Shown here piece after piece: positions 1 to 12,409 of a stretch of DNA of 64,000 bases (positions are counted from its first letter, which is position 1; each line of letters opens with the position of its first letter). The translations under genes and the position numbers were made by a program. Below the pieces are notes generated by a model. That model searched no databases. It saw nothing but the letters and a program-made list of their open reading frames with translations, and was not told where the DNA came from. The stretch covers positions 1 through 64,000 of the forward strand of contig JALQPE010001807.1 of assembly GCA_030407315.1 (NCBI GenBank), read 5' to 3'. This stretch comes from Asparagopsis taxiformis. Taxonomy: Eukaryota; Rhodophyta; Florideophyceae; Bonnemaisoniales; Bonnemaisoniaceae.

Positions 1-488
1 GGGGTGTGTCGAATAATACGCGAGCGAAGAAGCATACCGGCGCAAGGACGGTGTGGCGATTGTCGTCTCATTCATTGAAGTGATGGGACGTGCAGTGGAA
101 AACGGGTGGGTGTTGGTTGGGTGGCACATCGAGTGAATCACGGAAATACGTTTTCCCCTTGGACGACGCTCTCTGCCCGCATATCGATGCCACGAAGCCA
201 TGTGCGGAGACGGGTGTGACGTTCGCGGGCGGTGGTGGGTGAAAACCCATCTTATCGCACCAGTTTATAGTCTCCTACCTACCCTAGAGCTCTTCTGACG
301 TGCCCAGTCCTAAGTTTCGTACCACTTGATCACTCACATACTATATTTTTATGGTTAAACACATTATAATGTGATTCTATAGAATCACAGTTGATGGACA
401 GCATCATATCCGTTTATTGTTGGTGATATAGCGATATAAATTAACCGAGGAGATTGTTGAGGTTGTACTTCGGGTACGATGTTGAATG

Positions 489-1636
489 TTAGATTAGAAT
501 TCCCGTCAATATAACTGTACCATCATCCATCCGCTCGCATTCATCCATGTATGGATGGCGTTTTCTCGACATGGCTACTATGTAATTATGAGCGATTGGC
601 AGTGGCAAAGGGAAATCTACTGCGACAACTGTCCACCCAATTGCGTGCAATCTCTTGCTCATTAACTCTTCCTCTCGCCCCTCTTCAGTAACTTCTCCAC
701 GCCCACAATCTCTCCCCATCTCCACCATCTTCCTAATATCTGAACCGCATAAAAATACGGCATCCCTTCTCGTCATAATCCTCCTCAACCATGTGCACTG
801 CCTGCACTTCATTCTCACACCACCCTTGCTGTACAATGTCCTCCACTTCAGCACCACTCATAATCTGTACCGAGGGTTCAAACGCCGCTGTTACATATTT
901 GACCATAAAGTCGTTGCGAACGTTTGCATACAAATATCTCTTCTCAAATGCGCGCAGTGCCGACAAGAATTTCAATCCCAATATGTTATTATCACTCGAC
1001 ATGGCGACCAGCAATCCATCTTCATCTCTTAATAACAACTCCCTCGCCGTTTCGCCGAAAACATTTTCCGCCATTCCCATTAAGCCGTCCGGAATGAGCC
1101 GATAAACCCCAAAACTTGTGCATCCCAAGGTGCGGACTTGCAACCGCGATAAATCGGCGTCCAATCAAGTCCGCAACCAGACCCGTTTCCTCATTGTATA
1201 GCTTTGCAGCTGCGTACCGCACATACAAACCACCCAACAAGAACCCTACTAAACTGATTGCATTGAAAATGTCATTCTCTGCAACAATTCTTTGCATATC
1301 TTCGGCCAATCTCTAGCCTCCGAGTAGGATACCATCGTGGGTGTTATCCGTATTCACCTTTGTCACAAGCACTAATAATTCGCAGCTCGAAGCAGCTGTA
1401 GCTGCTTGCAGTTCATCCAAGACATATGTAAGGTCTTCTAAAGCACCATGGAGCTCATGAGCGAGGACGAGTAGTTCTGTGGGAGGTGCGCGTATGAGCG
1501 CGTCATGTGGCAGAACGAGGGGTGGAGACGCTGGACGACGGGGTGCTATTGCGAAAGGAAGACGCACGGTAACATTAATCACTATTCCCCTAATTGCCCA
1601 ACTCGAGTAGTAATTAAGACGACTCTTCCCCGACAT
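489..1636 (-). pseudogene. DUF676 lipase-like pseudogene (left arm copy)
   Basis: Mirror image of the copy at 7250-8378, with the same in-frame TAG, the same frame change after the Pro-His-Leu-Gly motif and the same serine loss. It differs in two places: it has one extra T near 701 and one extra A near 564, so the last stretch (LHAIGWTVVAVDFPL and on to ILTGILI) stays in one frame up to 489. This is therefore the less decayed of the two copies at its 3' end. No activity is expected. Confidence 0.75.
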
Positions 1637-1852
1637 GATCAATCATTCCGTAACCGCACGCTTCATTGCTCTGTGAAAAAGTGTATCCAACACACTTGTT
1701 GCCAGCATGTATGAGAATGGTCGTAGAGCTGAGAGAGCTATCTTACAGATTGTATAATGCGTGTAAAAGTAGGAGTCTTGATGTTTGTCAAGGATGTCTA
1801 AAATTGTAGACAGCGTCGAAAAGATCAGCGCACATGAGCGCTCAGAATACGA

Positions 1853-3183
1853 TTACAAATCGCCTGCTTCACTCGCGACTGAAATCGAAACCAACATCGC
1901 ATGAAGAGCTTTTTTCGAATCTTCAACGGCATTCGTCATGATGTGCGGTGTAATAATATTCACATAAGTCCCGGCACCTAGGAACAACAACGCCTGTAGA
2001 AGCAGATCCAGAATACAACATTGATCAGTTTCGCAATGCCAAAATTCATCCAGACGATCCTCATCGGTGGGCAACGACGATATTTTCATACGCTCCATCA
2101 ACAAAACCATAACCGCTGCTACTGGACAGGCAGACAGTTTGTGATGACTTCCATAAGGCGTATTCGCAGTGCAGTCACAAATCAACACGCCCACCCGTCA
2201 GCCGCAGCGAGAAAAGCCCTTTCATCGCTAACTCTCAAACACGTCGCCAATAATTGCGAACAGGCGTCCACAACGACGTTGCTTTCCGCAGATTTGTGTT
2301 GCGTCAATTCGCCGGCATTCGCATCCGAAAGGTCGCACATAACCTCTGCAATCGCACGATGAACAGGATCCGGGTCTGGCGTGTCCTGCGCGGCATGAAA
2401 AGAAGACTTGAGTTGGGTGCAAATCATGTGCAACAGCTGATGAGAAGTTTGCGAATAACCGATGACATCGCACAGCGCGGCAGCGGCATGTTCTGCAATT
2501 TGCGGGATACCAATCGCGGCGATGATTGTCGACAGAATAGTCGGGTCGCTCGAATAGGCCTGCCAGGCTTGTAAACAAGAGACAGCGGCACGGGCATTAC
2601 GCAAAGCCGCATGGTCAAGATGGGCAGGAAGATTGGCCTGCAAATTGGCCATCATGAAGAGAGGCGTCTGCTGAACAACGTGTGCATTTGTGGCACAAAA
2701 GCGGTGCAAAGGCTGCGTCTCGGCGTGTTGATACTCGAGCATGACGGCCGACATGACGTGAAATATGCGCACCTGTTCGTCGGCGAGTACGCAGCGGGGG
2801 TCGAGCCACATGGAGATGCGCAGCGACGATTGAAAATGTGCCATCGCAAAGGCGCATGCGCGCGCGAAGAAATAGAGGGCAGAGGGGTGGTGGAGCGCGA
2901 GCGCGAGGGCACGAGGCGGGATTCATAAGGCGTAGATGCGTTGTGGGTCATCGGTGAACATCAACCAATCGGTTTGGAATCGACGATGCAGCGTAGTGGC
3001 GGCGAACAGAAGCGCGTGTGGCGTCGCATCGGTGTTGATCAATTGTGCGCATATGGAACATGTTGATTGGGAATGACGCACGGCGGTGAGATAACGATCG
3101 GCTTGCGATATTTTTGTGCCGCGGTCGAGTGTGGGCAAAGCGAGATGCACGTTGGCGAGGGTGAATTGATGTGTGTTTGTCAT
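1853..3183 (-). pseudogene. Karyopherin (transportin-3/importin-13-like) fragment, left copy
   Basis: Mirror image of 5703-7033; the open frames match one to one. It shares the in-frame TGA after the importin-beta N-terminal-like segment and the frame change near 2190. Both breaks are present in both arms, so they predate the arm duplication or were spread by gene conversion. See the right copy for the family evidence. Confidence 0.6.
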
Positions 3184-3395
3184 GGATTACGATTAGCGAC
3201 TTGATCCATGAAAGTGTATGTTGGAAAAATAGTCGGGAGCGTGTTGTGGTGTGGGGCGTTTGGTCAATCTTGCGTTCAGCCTTTCTGTGTGCCTCTCGAC
3301 CCCATTTCCGGACACCTGTCTCAACACACATTCTGCTCGCCCATTGGCTGTTTCACACGCTGGTGATGTTTACAATGTCAGCATGTCTCTCAGAC

Positions 3396-4515
3396 TTCGT
3401 AACCGACTATGGAATGGTGTGGCCGTATTTTGCGCCTCTCGTCGACGCTCTGCAGAGGTAATGTATACGTTGCTGTGCGCCCAAGTGGGCCTTGGTAGAT
3501 CCAATGAAATTTTGCTCGACTTGGGCGATGGCAGTCAGCTCGGACAGCAAGCCAAGAAGCGTGGTACAGATGCAAAAGCTGTCAGTATTATTGTTACACT
3601 GCCTCAGGTTCTATTGACCTATTTGGTCACCTGTGATGATGGCAGTTGGATTGATGATACAAGCCTTTTTTCATTGATGAATTTGACACGTCCACTCTGT
3701 CCATTTGGGAAGAAATTATACTCTCCATGCCCACTGGGCATGGAGTACAATACGACTGGCAGTCGTATTGTAATGTGTTTATTTTCCAAGGAACTGGATA
3801 TCAACGACCGTGAGCTCGTGCCTCTATGGATAGAACGCTATAATTCTAATTAGTCCGCAGGGTGCTACTTTTCTTCTAGATCGCATTGAGAGGTTGCAAA
3901 GGTTCCCGATGTTGCGAACTTTTGCGTACAATGCTGCCAGGCATGAGAGTCCTGTGCAATTGTCTCTCTCAATGTTGAGAGACATGACTCAGGAGCTGCA
4001 GAATTTATCCAGTAACTTTGTTCCAACTTATTCAGAGTGTTTTTTGCATGGTATCAAGATGATAATGGTTGAGAATCCTGCTGAACTCCAATTTGGAATC
4101 GTGGAGGAGGCCGAATACGCGGACTCCGCGTCACTCATTGTTGCAGACGCAAAGCTCACAGAGGCAACAGTACGCTCCAGGAGCAAGCGAAGAACACGCA
4201 CAGAACGGAAGGAGAGAACCGGTGCCTCTCTTGCTGCGGCTAGAAAGAGAACAGGGGTTGCCTTTGCAGATTCTCTTTTATTCCCAGCCATTTTTGTAGC
4301 GAAGGGCAAACGTGAGGCTGAATCTGCTGCTGGACCTCATCGAGCTCCGTGATCGCATCGTTTCCAGTTACTACTTTTCCGACAACTCTTCCACGATGAA
4401 ATTAGCAGTGACCAACGATCGCCAATTCACTGCCTATTCTAGATACTTGGGTCAATATTGTACTGTGTAGATAGTTGATGCATGCTCTGGAATAGTTTAT
4501 CACACTCTTTCCGAC
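3396..4515. other. First half of the palindrome spacer, no recognised gene
   Basis: Single-copy DNA between the arms. Two open frames exist on the plus strand: one running out of the left arm to 3853, and one at 3894-4352 that is rich in Arg, Lys and Ala near its end (RSRSKRRTRTERKERTG). Neither resembles a family I know. They may be decayed upstream parts of the receptor relic that follows, but I could not align them to the intact receptor. Confidence 0.4.
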
Positions 4516-5412
4516 TTGCATCTATGGGCGTTGTTAATATCATCTGAAAGCGGCGGAGACCTCGAAGCGTTGCGTTTCATCTCAAATTGCAGTGTTTTTT
4601 CTGCAAACGCAGCAGTACAATGGAATGCTTTCCAAGGAGAAACCAAGACTTGGACGTCACCTGAAGCAGAGAAGTCATTATCATCGAGTGTATCGTCAGG
4701 AGAGTTGTTGGATGAAGCAATACTCAAAAATGAGCCAGGCAACAAAATCGCCAACGCGTTTTTGCTCTGCGAATGTTCGGCCAACAAACTGAACCCGAAA
4801 GTGTCATATCAAGAGGGGAACACATGTCGCACAATTGCCACTCCGGAGCTCAGCGTAAAGTCGTTCCACTATTGTTCTAAGACAAGTCAGCTGTGGATTT
4901 TAGGACAGAAAAGGCGTGATCTGAACCACATAGACCTCATCGCCGACGATACTGACCTGGGAGCACGCGACAAACTCGCGCTACCGATGCTCTCGACAGC
5001 ATTCTGATCAGAATGGCCTGGGCAACGGACAGGGAATGATCGCAGCGCAGGGATGGGGGCCGAAGAAGTTTACGATGTGTTTATCAGTCACGCTGACCCC
5101 GACAAGTTAACCATCGCGAAATTATTTTACGAAATGCTATTGTCGTTATGTCTGAAGGTGTTCCAGGACAACGCGGAGTTGTATCTGGGGCAGAACGCGG
5201 CGGGGAGGATGATTGACGCGATGTGGACGGCTTACATGTAGAACAGTAACGGGGTCACGAACGGGAGCAATAATGTAGAAAAGGTGGTGCAGAGGAATTA
5301 TGTCGAGGAAATCGCAGAGGCGGTCGTACAGGCGCGGAAGCGGGTACACGAGATTGTTACAAAGCTGATGATTATTGTTCAATTTGAGAGCCTTCTGCGG
5401 TCACAGTTGTGA
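4516..5412 (+). pseudogene. Relic of an NB-ARC/WD40/TIR receptor (C-terminal part)
   Basis: The frame at 4516-5007 aligns by eye with the segment before the TIR domain in the receptor at 18147-19961: TIATPELSVKSF... and HIDLIADDTDL match ITVATLDHTPW... and YVQLVAEDTKL. After a frame change, 5053-5241 encodes the start of a TIR domain (VYDVFISHADPDKLTIAKLF, then GQNAAGRMID). A stop follows, and reading resumes with NSNGVTNGS... and AEAVVQARKRVHEIV, matching the receptor's extreme C-terminus. The second half of the TIR domain (about 125 residues) is deleted, including the region with the catalytic Glu. Clearly non-functional; a third member of the receptor family in this window. Confidence 0.75.
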
Positions 5413-5702
5413 TGCGCCGAGTCGACCAAAGCGTAAATTGTTGGTGTCTCGTCCAGTGCGGCCTCCACGTCGCGTCTGGTGACGTTACAAGTCTGGGAGA
5501 CATGCTGACATTGTAAACATCACCAGCGTGTGAAACAGCCAATGGGCGAGCAGAATGTGTGTTGAGACAGGTGTCCGGAAATGGGGTCGAGAGGCACACA
5601 GAAAGGCTGAACGCAAGATTGACCAAACGCCCCACACCACAACACGCTCCCGACTATTTTTCCAACATACACTTTCATGGATCAAGTCGCTAATCGTAAT
5701 CC

Positions 5703-7033
5703 ATGACAAACACACATCAATTCACCCTCGCCAACGTGCATCTCGCTTTGCCCACACTCGACCGCGGCACAAAAATATCGCAAGCCGATCGTTATCTCAC
5801 CGCCGTGCGTCATTCCCAATCAACATGTTCCATATGCGCACAATTGATCAACACCGATGCGACGCCACACGCGCTTCTGTTCGCCGCCACTACGCTGCAT
5901 CGTCGATTCCAAACCGATTGGTTGATGTTCACCGATGACCCACAACGCATCTACGCCTTATGAATCCCGCCTCGTGCCCTCGCGCTCGCGCTCCACCACC
6001 CCTCTGCCCTCTATTTCTTCGCGCGCGCATGCGCCTTTGCGATGGCACATTTTCAATCGTCGCTGCGCATCTCCATGTGGCTCGACCCCCGCTGCGTACT
6101 CGCCGACGAACAGGTGCGCATATTTCACGTCATGTCGGCCGTCATGCTCGAGTATCAACACGCCGAGACGCAGCCTTTGCACCGCTTTTGTGCCACAAAT
6201 GCACACGTTGTTCAGCAGACGCCTCTCTTCATGATGGCCAATTTGCAGGCCAATCTTCCTGCCCATCTTGACCATGCGGCTTTGCGTAATGCCCGTGCCG
6301 CTGTCTCTTGTTTACAAGCCTGGCAGGCCTATTCGAGCGACCCGACTATTCTGTCGACAATCATCGCCGCGATTGGTATCCCGCAAATTGCAGAACATGC
6401 CGCTGCCGCGCTGTGCGATGTCATCGGTTATTCGCAAACTTCTCATCAGCTGTTGCACATGATTTGCACCCAACTCAAGTCTTCTTTTCATGCCGCGCAG
6501 GACACGCCAGACCCGGATCCTGTTCATCGTGCGATTGCAGAGGTTATGTGCGACCTTTCGGATGCGAATGCCGGCGAATTGACGCAACACAAATCTGCGG
6601 AAAGCAACGTCGTTGTGGACGCCTGTTCGCAATTATTGGCGACGTGTTTGAGAGTTAGCGATGAAAGGGCTTTTCTCGCTGCGGCTGACGGGTGGGCGTG
6701 TTGATTTGTGACTGCACTGCGAATACGCCTTATGGAAGTCATCACAAACTGTCTGCCTGTCCAGTAGCAGCGGTTATGGTTTTGTTGATGGAGCGTATGA
6801 AAATATCGTCGTTGCCCACCGATGAGGATCGTCTGGATGAATTTTGGCATTGCGAAACTGATCAATGTTGTATTCTGGATCTGCTTCTACAGGCGTTGTT
6901 GTTCCTAGGTGCCGGGACTTATGTGAATATTATTACACCGCACATCATGACGAATGCCGTTGAAGATTCGAAAAAAGCTCTTCATGCGATGTTGGTTTCG
7001 ATTTCAGTCGCGAGTGAAGCAGGCGATTTGTAA
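5703..7033 (+). pseudogene. Karyopherin (transportin-3/importin-13-like) fragment, right copy
   Basis: Karyopherins of this type carry proteins through the nuclear pore. The frame at 5703-5963 resembles the importin-beta N-terminal region (ADRYLTAVRHSQSTCSICAQ, then HALLFAATTLHRRFQTDW, compare the FAAQTL motif). A TGA stop follows. The same frame reopens and runs through 6042-6704 as helical, Ala/Leu-rich sequence of HEAT-repeat character. Around 6690 reading moves to another frame (DLLLQALLFLGAGTYVNII) and stops at 7033. Members are usually about 900 residues; this covers well under half and lacks the C-terminus. The family call rests on pattern similarity and is moderate. A stop, a frame change and truncation make it a pseudogene unless unrecognised introns are present. 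Confidence 0.6.
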
Positions 7034-7249
7034 TCGTATTCTGAGCGCTCATGTGCGCTGATCTTTTCGACGCTGTCTACAATTTTAGACATCCTTGACA
7101 AACATCAAGACTCCTACTTTTACACGCATTATACAATCTGTAAGATAGCTCTCTCAGCTCTACGACCATTCTCATACATGCTGGCAACAAGTGTGTTGGA
7201 TACACTTTTTCACAGAGCAATGAAGCGTGCGGTTACGGAATGATTGATC

Positions 7250-8378
7250 ATGTCGGGGAAGAGTCGTCTTAATTACTACTCGAGTTGGGCAATTAGGGGA
7301 ATAGTGATTAATGTTACCGTGCGTCTTCCTTTCGCAATAGCACCCCGTCGTCCAGCGTCTCCACCCCTCGTTCTGCCACATGACGCGCTCATACGCGCAC
7401 CTCCCACAGAACTACTCGTCCTCGCTCATGAGCTCCATGGTGCTTTAGAAGACCTTACATATGTCTTGGATGAACTGCAAGCAGCTACAGCTGCTTCGAG
7501 CTGCGAATTATTAGTGCTTGTGACAAAGGTGAATACGGATAACACCCACGATGGTATCCTACTCGGAGGCTAGAGATTGGCCGAAGATATGCAAAGAATT
7601 GTTGCAGAGAATGACATTTTCAATGCAATCAGTTTAGTAGGGTTCTTGTTGGGTGGTTTGTATGTGCGGTACGCAGCTGCAAAGCTATACAATGAGGAAA
7701 CGGGTCTGGTTGCGGACTTGATTGGACGCCGATTTATCGCGGTTGCAAGTCCGCACCTTGGGATGCACAAGTTTTGGGGTTTATCGGCTCATTCCGGACG
7801 GCTTAATGGGAATGGCGGAAAATGTTTTCGGCGAAACGGCGAGGGAGTTGTTATTAAGAGATGAAGATGGATTGCTGGTCGCCATGTCGAGTGATAATAA
7901 CATATTGGGATTGAAATTCTTGTCGGCACTGCGCGCATTTGAGAAGAGATATTTGTATGCAAACGTTCGCAACGACTTTATGGTCAAATATGTAACAGCG
8001 GCGTTTGAACCCTCGGTACAGATTATGAGTGGTGCTGAAGTGGAGGACATTGTACAGCAAGGGTGGTGTGAGAATGAAGTGCAGGCAGTGCACATGGTTG
8101 AGGAGGATTATGACGAGAAGGGATGCCGTATTTTTATGCGGTTCAGATATTAGGAAGATGGTGGAGATGGGGAGAGATTGGGGCGTGGAGAAGTTACTGA
8201 AGAGGGGCGAGAGGAAGAGTTAATGAGCAAGAGATTGCACGCAATTGGGTGGACAGTTGTCGCAGTAGATTTCCCTTTGCCACTGCCAATCGCTCATAAT
8301 TACATAGTAGCCATGTCGAGAAACGCCATCCATACATGGATGAATGCGAGCGGATGGATGATGGTACAGTTATATTGA
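7250..8378 (+). pseudogene. DUF676 lipase-like pseudogene (right arm copy)
   Basis: DUF676 proteins are alpha/beta-hydrolase putative lipases. The N-terminus shows LLVLAHELHGALEDLTYVLD and NTDNTHDGILLGG, then a TAG stop at 7571-7573, then the same frame continues RLAEDM. The nucleophile elbow, normally G-H-S-L-G-G, reads G-F-L-L-G-G (LVGFLLGGLYVRYA), so the catalytic Ser is Leu, one C-to-T change from TCG. After FIAVASPHLG the reading moves one frame into a segment with FLSALRAFEKRYLYANVRND, which is typical of the family. Near 8130 it moves again to the C-terminal LHAIGWTVVAVDFPL block. A further one-base loss near 8180 is private to this arm. Non-functional. Confidence 0.78.
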
Positions 8379-8385
8379 CGGGAAT

Positions 8386-9237
8386 TCTAATCTAACATTC
8401 AACATCGTACCCGAAGTACAACCTCAACAATCTCCTCGGTTAATTTATATCGCTATATCACCAACAATAAACGGATATGATGCTGTCCATCAACTGTGAT
8501 TCTATAGAATCACATTATAATGTGTTTAACCATAAAAATATAGTATGTGAGTGATCAAGTGGTACGAAACTTAGGACTGGGCACGTCAGAAGAGCTCTAG
8601 GGTAGGTAGGAGACTATAAACTGGTGCGATAAGATGGGTTTTCACCCACCACCGCCCGCGAACGTCACACCCGTCTCCGCACATGGCTTCGTGGCATCGA
8701 TATGCGGGCAGAGAGCGTCGTCCAAGGGGAAAACGTATTTTCCGTGATTCACTCGATGTGCCACCCAACCAACACCCACCCGTTTTCCACTGCACGTCCC
8801 ATCACTTCAATGAATGAGACGACAATCGCCACACCAGTCCTTGCGCCAGGTATGCTGCTTCGCTTCGCGTATTATTCGACACACCCACTGATCCATTACT
8901 CCTACACATACGATCTGTCGCACTGCCCTCTTCCCATTGCGCACGACTCGCAGTCACAGAGTATCATTCCTGCCAGCACTTCATCTCCATCTGATTATAT
9001 CGTCCCATACTCCCACCCCGATGCTCACCCTCTTACTTCCACCACATTATGACACACACCGTCACATCGTCCAGAACAAGAGACACGAGAACGTATTTAA
9101 CTTCTTTACCAGCGTAACTAAACCAAACTAATTTAGTGCAACTCTCCAAGGCATTCAGCCGCTACGACCAGCCGCTCCTCTACTTTCCAGCCTCTTTTTC
9201 CCTCTAATATCGCCTTCGCTACCCTCTTTACAAACAT
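8386..9237. other. No gene seen
   Basis: The first 500 bases belong to the right palindrome arm and hold only short frames. The rest is single-copy sequence without a convincing coding signal. The 116-residue frame at 8702-9052 is Ser/Pro/His-rich and crosses the end of the arm homology, so it is not supported. Confidence 0.5.
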
Positions 9238-9450
9238 GCAAGCCCAGAAATTCTAAAATTTCGGGCCCAAGAAAATTGCAAAAAAACATCGATTTGGGAG
9301 GTCGAAAGTGCCGTACGGCACACCCCCATCTCAAAAACATGTTCACATGTGCATGTTTTTGAGAATAGCCCAAATTTTAATTCAATTCAGGTCGTTTAAT
9401 TTGGCCACAACGGCCCCAGAAGCCACCCTGTGCCCCGAGCGGCCCCTCCT
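9238..9450 (-). repeat. Dispersed hairpin repeat, copy A
   Basis: Member of a family with nine copies here. In every copy a perfect 14-bp palindrome (GTGCCGTACGGCAC) sits next to a 12-bp stem (CTCAAAAACATG/CATGTTTTTGAG around a 10-base loop), and in most copies a GAAATT/AATTTC stem follows. I call the unit plus when it reads CCTGATTTGAATT first. This copy is reversed and runs on through the GC-rich GGGGCCGTT part. Confidence 0.9.
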
Positions 9451-10107
9451 TCCTCACTCTCCCACTACACCCATACTGTTAAACCGTTCCTGCCAGCCTC
9501 ACCAATGCCTTCATCTCCACATCATATTCCTCTGCTCAGCTGGTCAACCTGGACGTCTAGTAAATGTACTCGTTGTCTTCGACATCCAGCATTGTAGGAC
9601 AACACCGCGAAACCTACACCTACCGCGGAGCTCATCCATCAGCGGTAGACGTCCAATGAATGTCAGCCACTCAACCATTGCCCTCGAGCCTACCAAAAAT
9701 TTGGACGTCTAGCCAGCAGTGATTGCTGCTCTGCTATCTCGGTCGGTTTCCGATGCATGTACATGCGTCGGAGTACGTCTGCGGTGGCAGTCCAAAAAGA
9801 TGTGGACCAGTGGTACACCTGGGAAGTACTTCAACATGCAGCAGTAGCACCACCACACAGACACACAGACAAATACACAGCATCGCACGGCTTGCACATC
9901 ACGCCTCTGACTCAAGCGTCAATTGCGTGCTGCAGTGTGTGTGCGCCGTGCGGTAGCAGGATGAAAATGGTTGCAACCAGTGCCATCCTGCTGCCGGCCA
10001 GGCTGACTAACCACTCCGAAACTATATCATCTCGTCGTTACGGCAGCACGGTGCGCTCTCGCCTGATTCATTGCTGCAATGCGTGCAGGTGCGCAATACA
10101 AGACTAA
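9451..10107. other. No gene seen between two repeat copies
   Basis: Contains several short GGACGT motifs (for example near 9551, 9647 and 9702) of the kind scattered through the window's repeats. The open frames here are short and have no family resemblance. Confidence 0.45.
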
Positions 10108-10395
10108 GCTGAAATGGACGTCCGATGGATGCCCGACTCAATTGAATTGCTGGCAAGCCCAGAAATTCTAAAATTTCGGGACCAAGAAAATTGCAAAAAG
10201 CATCGATTTGGGAGGTCGAAAGTGCCGTACGGCACACCCCCATCTCAAAAACATGTTCACATGTGCATGTTTTTGAGAATAGCCCAAATTTTAATTCAAT
10301 TCAGGTCGTCTAATTTGGTCACAACGGCCCCAGAAACTGGCCAGCGGCCCGACCGGGGCCATCATCGGCTTCTGCAAGTTCCAACTGCAAGCCAT
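10108..10395 (-). repeat. Dispersed hairpin repeat, copy B
   Basis: Longer reversed copy. It starts with the GGACGTCC-containing end (about 10117), passes the palindrome core near 10222-10235 and the 12-bp stem, and ends in the GC-rich tail with the GGCTTCTG...CAAGCC segment. It shares its order with copies D and E. Confidence 0.9.
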
Positions 10396-10449
10396 TGTGC
10401 AGAGGCTCGAAGGAGAATGTGTTGTGGTGTCTATTGACCCCTACAACTC

Positions 10450-11826
10450 CTATAAGGGACTGTTACTTGGTATAAGAGCGGTCAATTCGAGGACAGAGTG
10501 TTGTTCGAGGAGGGAGAGAGCTTCAAGAGGAGCAGTTGTAAGCTCCTGAGCGCTCTCTTGGCGTGCAGAGAGTGCATCATCAAGGGAGCGGGGCTGGTGT
10601 GGCGCGCTGGATTCAAGTTGAGTGGCGGGGATGTAGCAGCGGTGGTAGGGATGTGTGGTGGTAGTGCTGTTGCGAGTGCACGACAGCTCTTTGGCCTCTG
10701 GAAAGTCGCAGCAATAATTGGCTAGGATGGGAAAGCATTGGCGGACAGTGGCAGTAGAGTCTGTGCAGGGGAACCCGGAAGAGAACGCGGTGGATAGGGA
10801 CGAAAACACTTTTTCGAGTGCTTTATGAAGAATATCAATTTTGCGAGCGCGACTAGCAGAACTAGAGGTTGTCGGCATTTCATCACCGAACAAGGCGTTG
10901 GACGAAGGGTTAACAATGTACGGAAGATACCCGACGATGGTGAGGCCGGTACGGATGCAGTGGCGACGGAGGGGGGCGGAGAAGTTGAGCAGTGTGACGT
11001 GTATGGGGTATGCGACGATTGCGGAGCTCTTGAGGCTTGTGCTGCTCTTGTCGGAGTACACTTGGAGGAGGCCGGCAAAGGAGGAAGGTGTGGGATCAGT
11101 TTCCTCTGCCCATACGACCTGTGGATCTTCCGAGAGCTGCACGCGCTGTCTAGTAACCTGGTGCAGCGTTTTCGCGAATTCTGTGTGTAGGGGATGAGAA
11201 AATATTGCGGTGCCGTCTGGGGCGGTCTGTGGGGAGGGGTGGAAGAGAGTATTTTGGTCGTTAGCCAGTGCTAACTGCCTGCGGAGCATGTCGACTGGGT
11301 CGCGGAGGTACAGCTGTGCCGAGTACTTACCAGTTTTGTCTGGAACGATGTGGCTCTTGTAACCTTCGGTGCGGAAATGTGTTTCGACCATGGAAGCGGT
11401 AACGTGGCGACATTCTTCTACGGTGCGAACGGTGCTGTTGAACTTTTCTAGGGAGAATGCGGGGTCTTGTAGGATGGTGATGACTTCGCTCACGCGGCCA
11501 GCGCCGGCCTTGTACTCGAGGGTTGTGAGACTGGCGGCGAGGGATTGCACGAGGAGGTCTGCGCGGGAGGGTGTTGAGGCTGGTGGCAGTGGAGCGTCAC
11601 AGGGTGAGTCGCTGGAGGAAGCACGACCAGATTCTGGGTCTGGGGAGCTGGGTTGCGGGGAATCATGGTCGCCGTTTCGAGCAGGCTCATGGGTGACGGC
11701 AGGGACACGAGCGTTGTTGAAATGTTGGGTAGAGGGGTTGAAACGGTAGCGACACGTTCGCTCATGCAGCGCGAGCGCATAAGCATCTACGCAGTAGTAG
11801 AAGCACCCTTCATACTTGCATTCCAT
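10450..11826 (-). pseudogene. N-terminal half of a Plavaka/KDZ-like transposase
   Basis: 458 residues from an ATG at 11826. Residues 3-24 form a C2HC finger-like motif (CKYEGC ... LHERTC). The middle carries LLQVYSDKSSTSL, then YPIHVTLLNF, LRR and TIVGYLP, matching the pattern of Plavaka-type transposases (SDKT, WP(V/I)Y, LAYLP). Near residue 365 QCFPILANYCCDFPEAKEL matches their CFP-LA-Y-DFPE block. Complete transposases of this kind are about 1000 residues; the catalytic C-terminal half is absent and the tail after residue 400 looks unrelated. It is probably a truncated, inactive copy. It is not the missing half of the fragment at the window's right end unless the locus was rearranged. Confidence 0.65.
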
Positions 11827-12409
11827 GTCGAGTTTTGACGCAAAAGGGAGGATTGCGAGCTGAACAGGGGAGACTGTGCCGTCCAGATGCGACCAATTTT
11901 ATTTTTGTGGTGCTTTCGAGACTTGGAATGTAACGTGTTCGTTCGTAGTTTTGTGGGTAGTAGTTTTGTGCTCACTCCAGCTGACATCCCAACGGTGGAA
12001 TTTAACCGAGAGTTCAATCATTTCCAACTGTTACATCACATTGCGTGCTGGCAACGTGTGCATGGAAGGACGAACGACTGCCCTGGGAGATGAATTTTCA
12101 ATTAATTCATTTGTAATAATAAACTTTTTTATTTCTGAACTTCGTGGAATTTGAATGTGCTTTACAGCGGATATGCCACGGATCATGTAAGGAAAGCAAA
12201 TGGATTCTCATATATATGATTATATGTTTATATTCGTTGTCCTCGATCCGGATCTCATTGTTCGGGGAATCAGAGACCATGGCTTGGGCCATACTCAATC
12301 TCACTGCCGGCGATGATTTCGAGTATGCACAGCAAGACTTAAGCGGACGCTGAAAGCTGTCCGGTCGACGCCGCAGGCTCCACTCCGCCCTCATCACCGA
12401 CTGAGATTC
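11827..12409. other. No gene seen; possible 5' part of the micro-exon unit
   Basis: A/T-rich around 12090-12250. A long minus-strand frame from 12763 to 12107 crosses this stretch, but it is the antisense of the array and hairpin to its right and has no family resemblance. An upstream exon of the plus-strand micro-exon unit could lie here; I could not place one. Confidence 0.4.

Larger units (their letters stand above)
1..3395. repeat. Left arm of a giant inverted repeat
   Basis: This arm is the reverse complement of 5491-8885. Positions pair as i and 8886-i over the inner part, and all large open frames recur in mirror image, including the 220-residue frame at 2182-2844 and 6042-6704. The arms differ by two one-base indels near 560 and 701 and by more scattered changes in the outermost 50 bases. 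Homology stops abruptly at about 3395/5491. The outer limit cannot be seen because the arm reaches the window edge. Confidence 0.95.
5491..8885. repeat. Right arm of the giant inverted repeat
   Basis: Reverse complement of 1-3395. Compared with the left arm it lacks one T near 8180 and one A near 8320. Sequence right of 8885 cannot be compared because the left arm leaves the window, so the arms may be longer. Confidence 0.95.
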
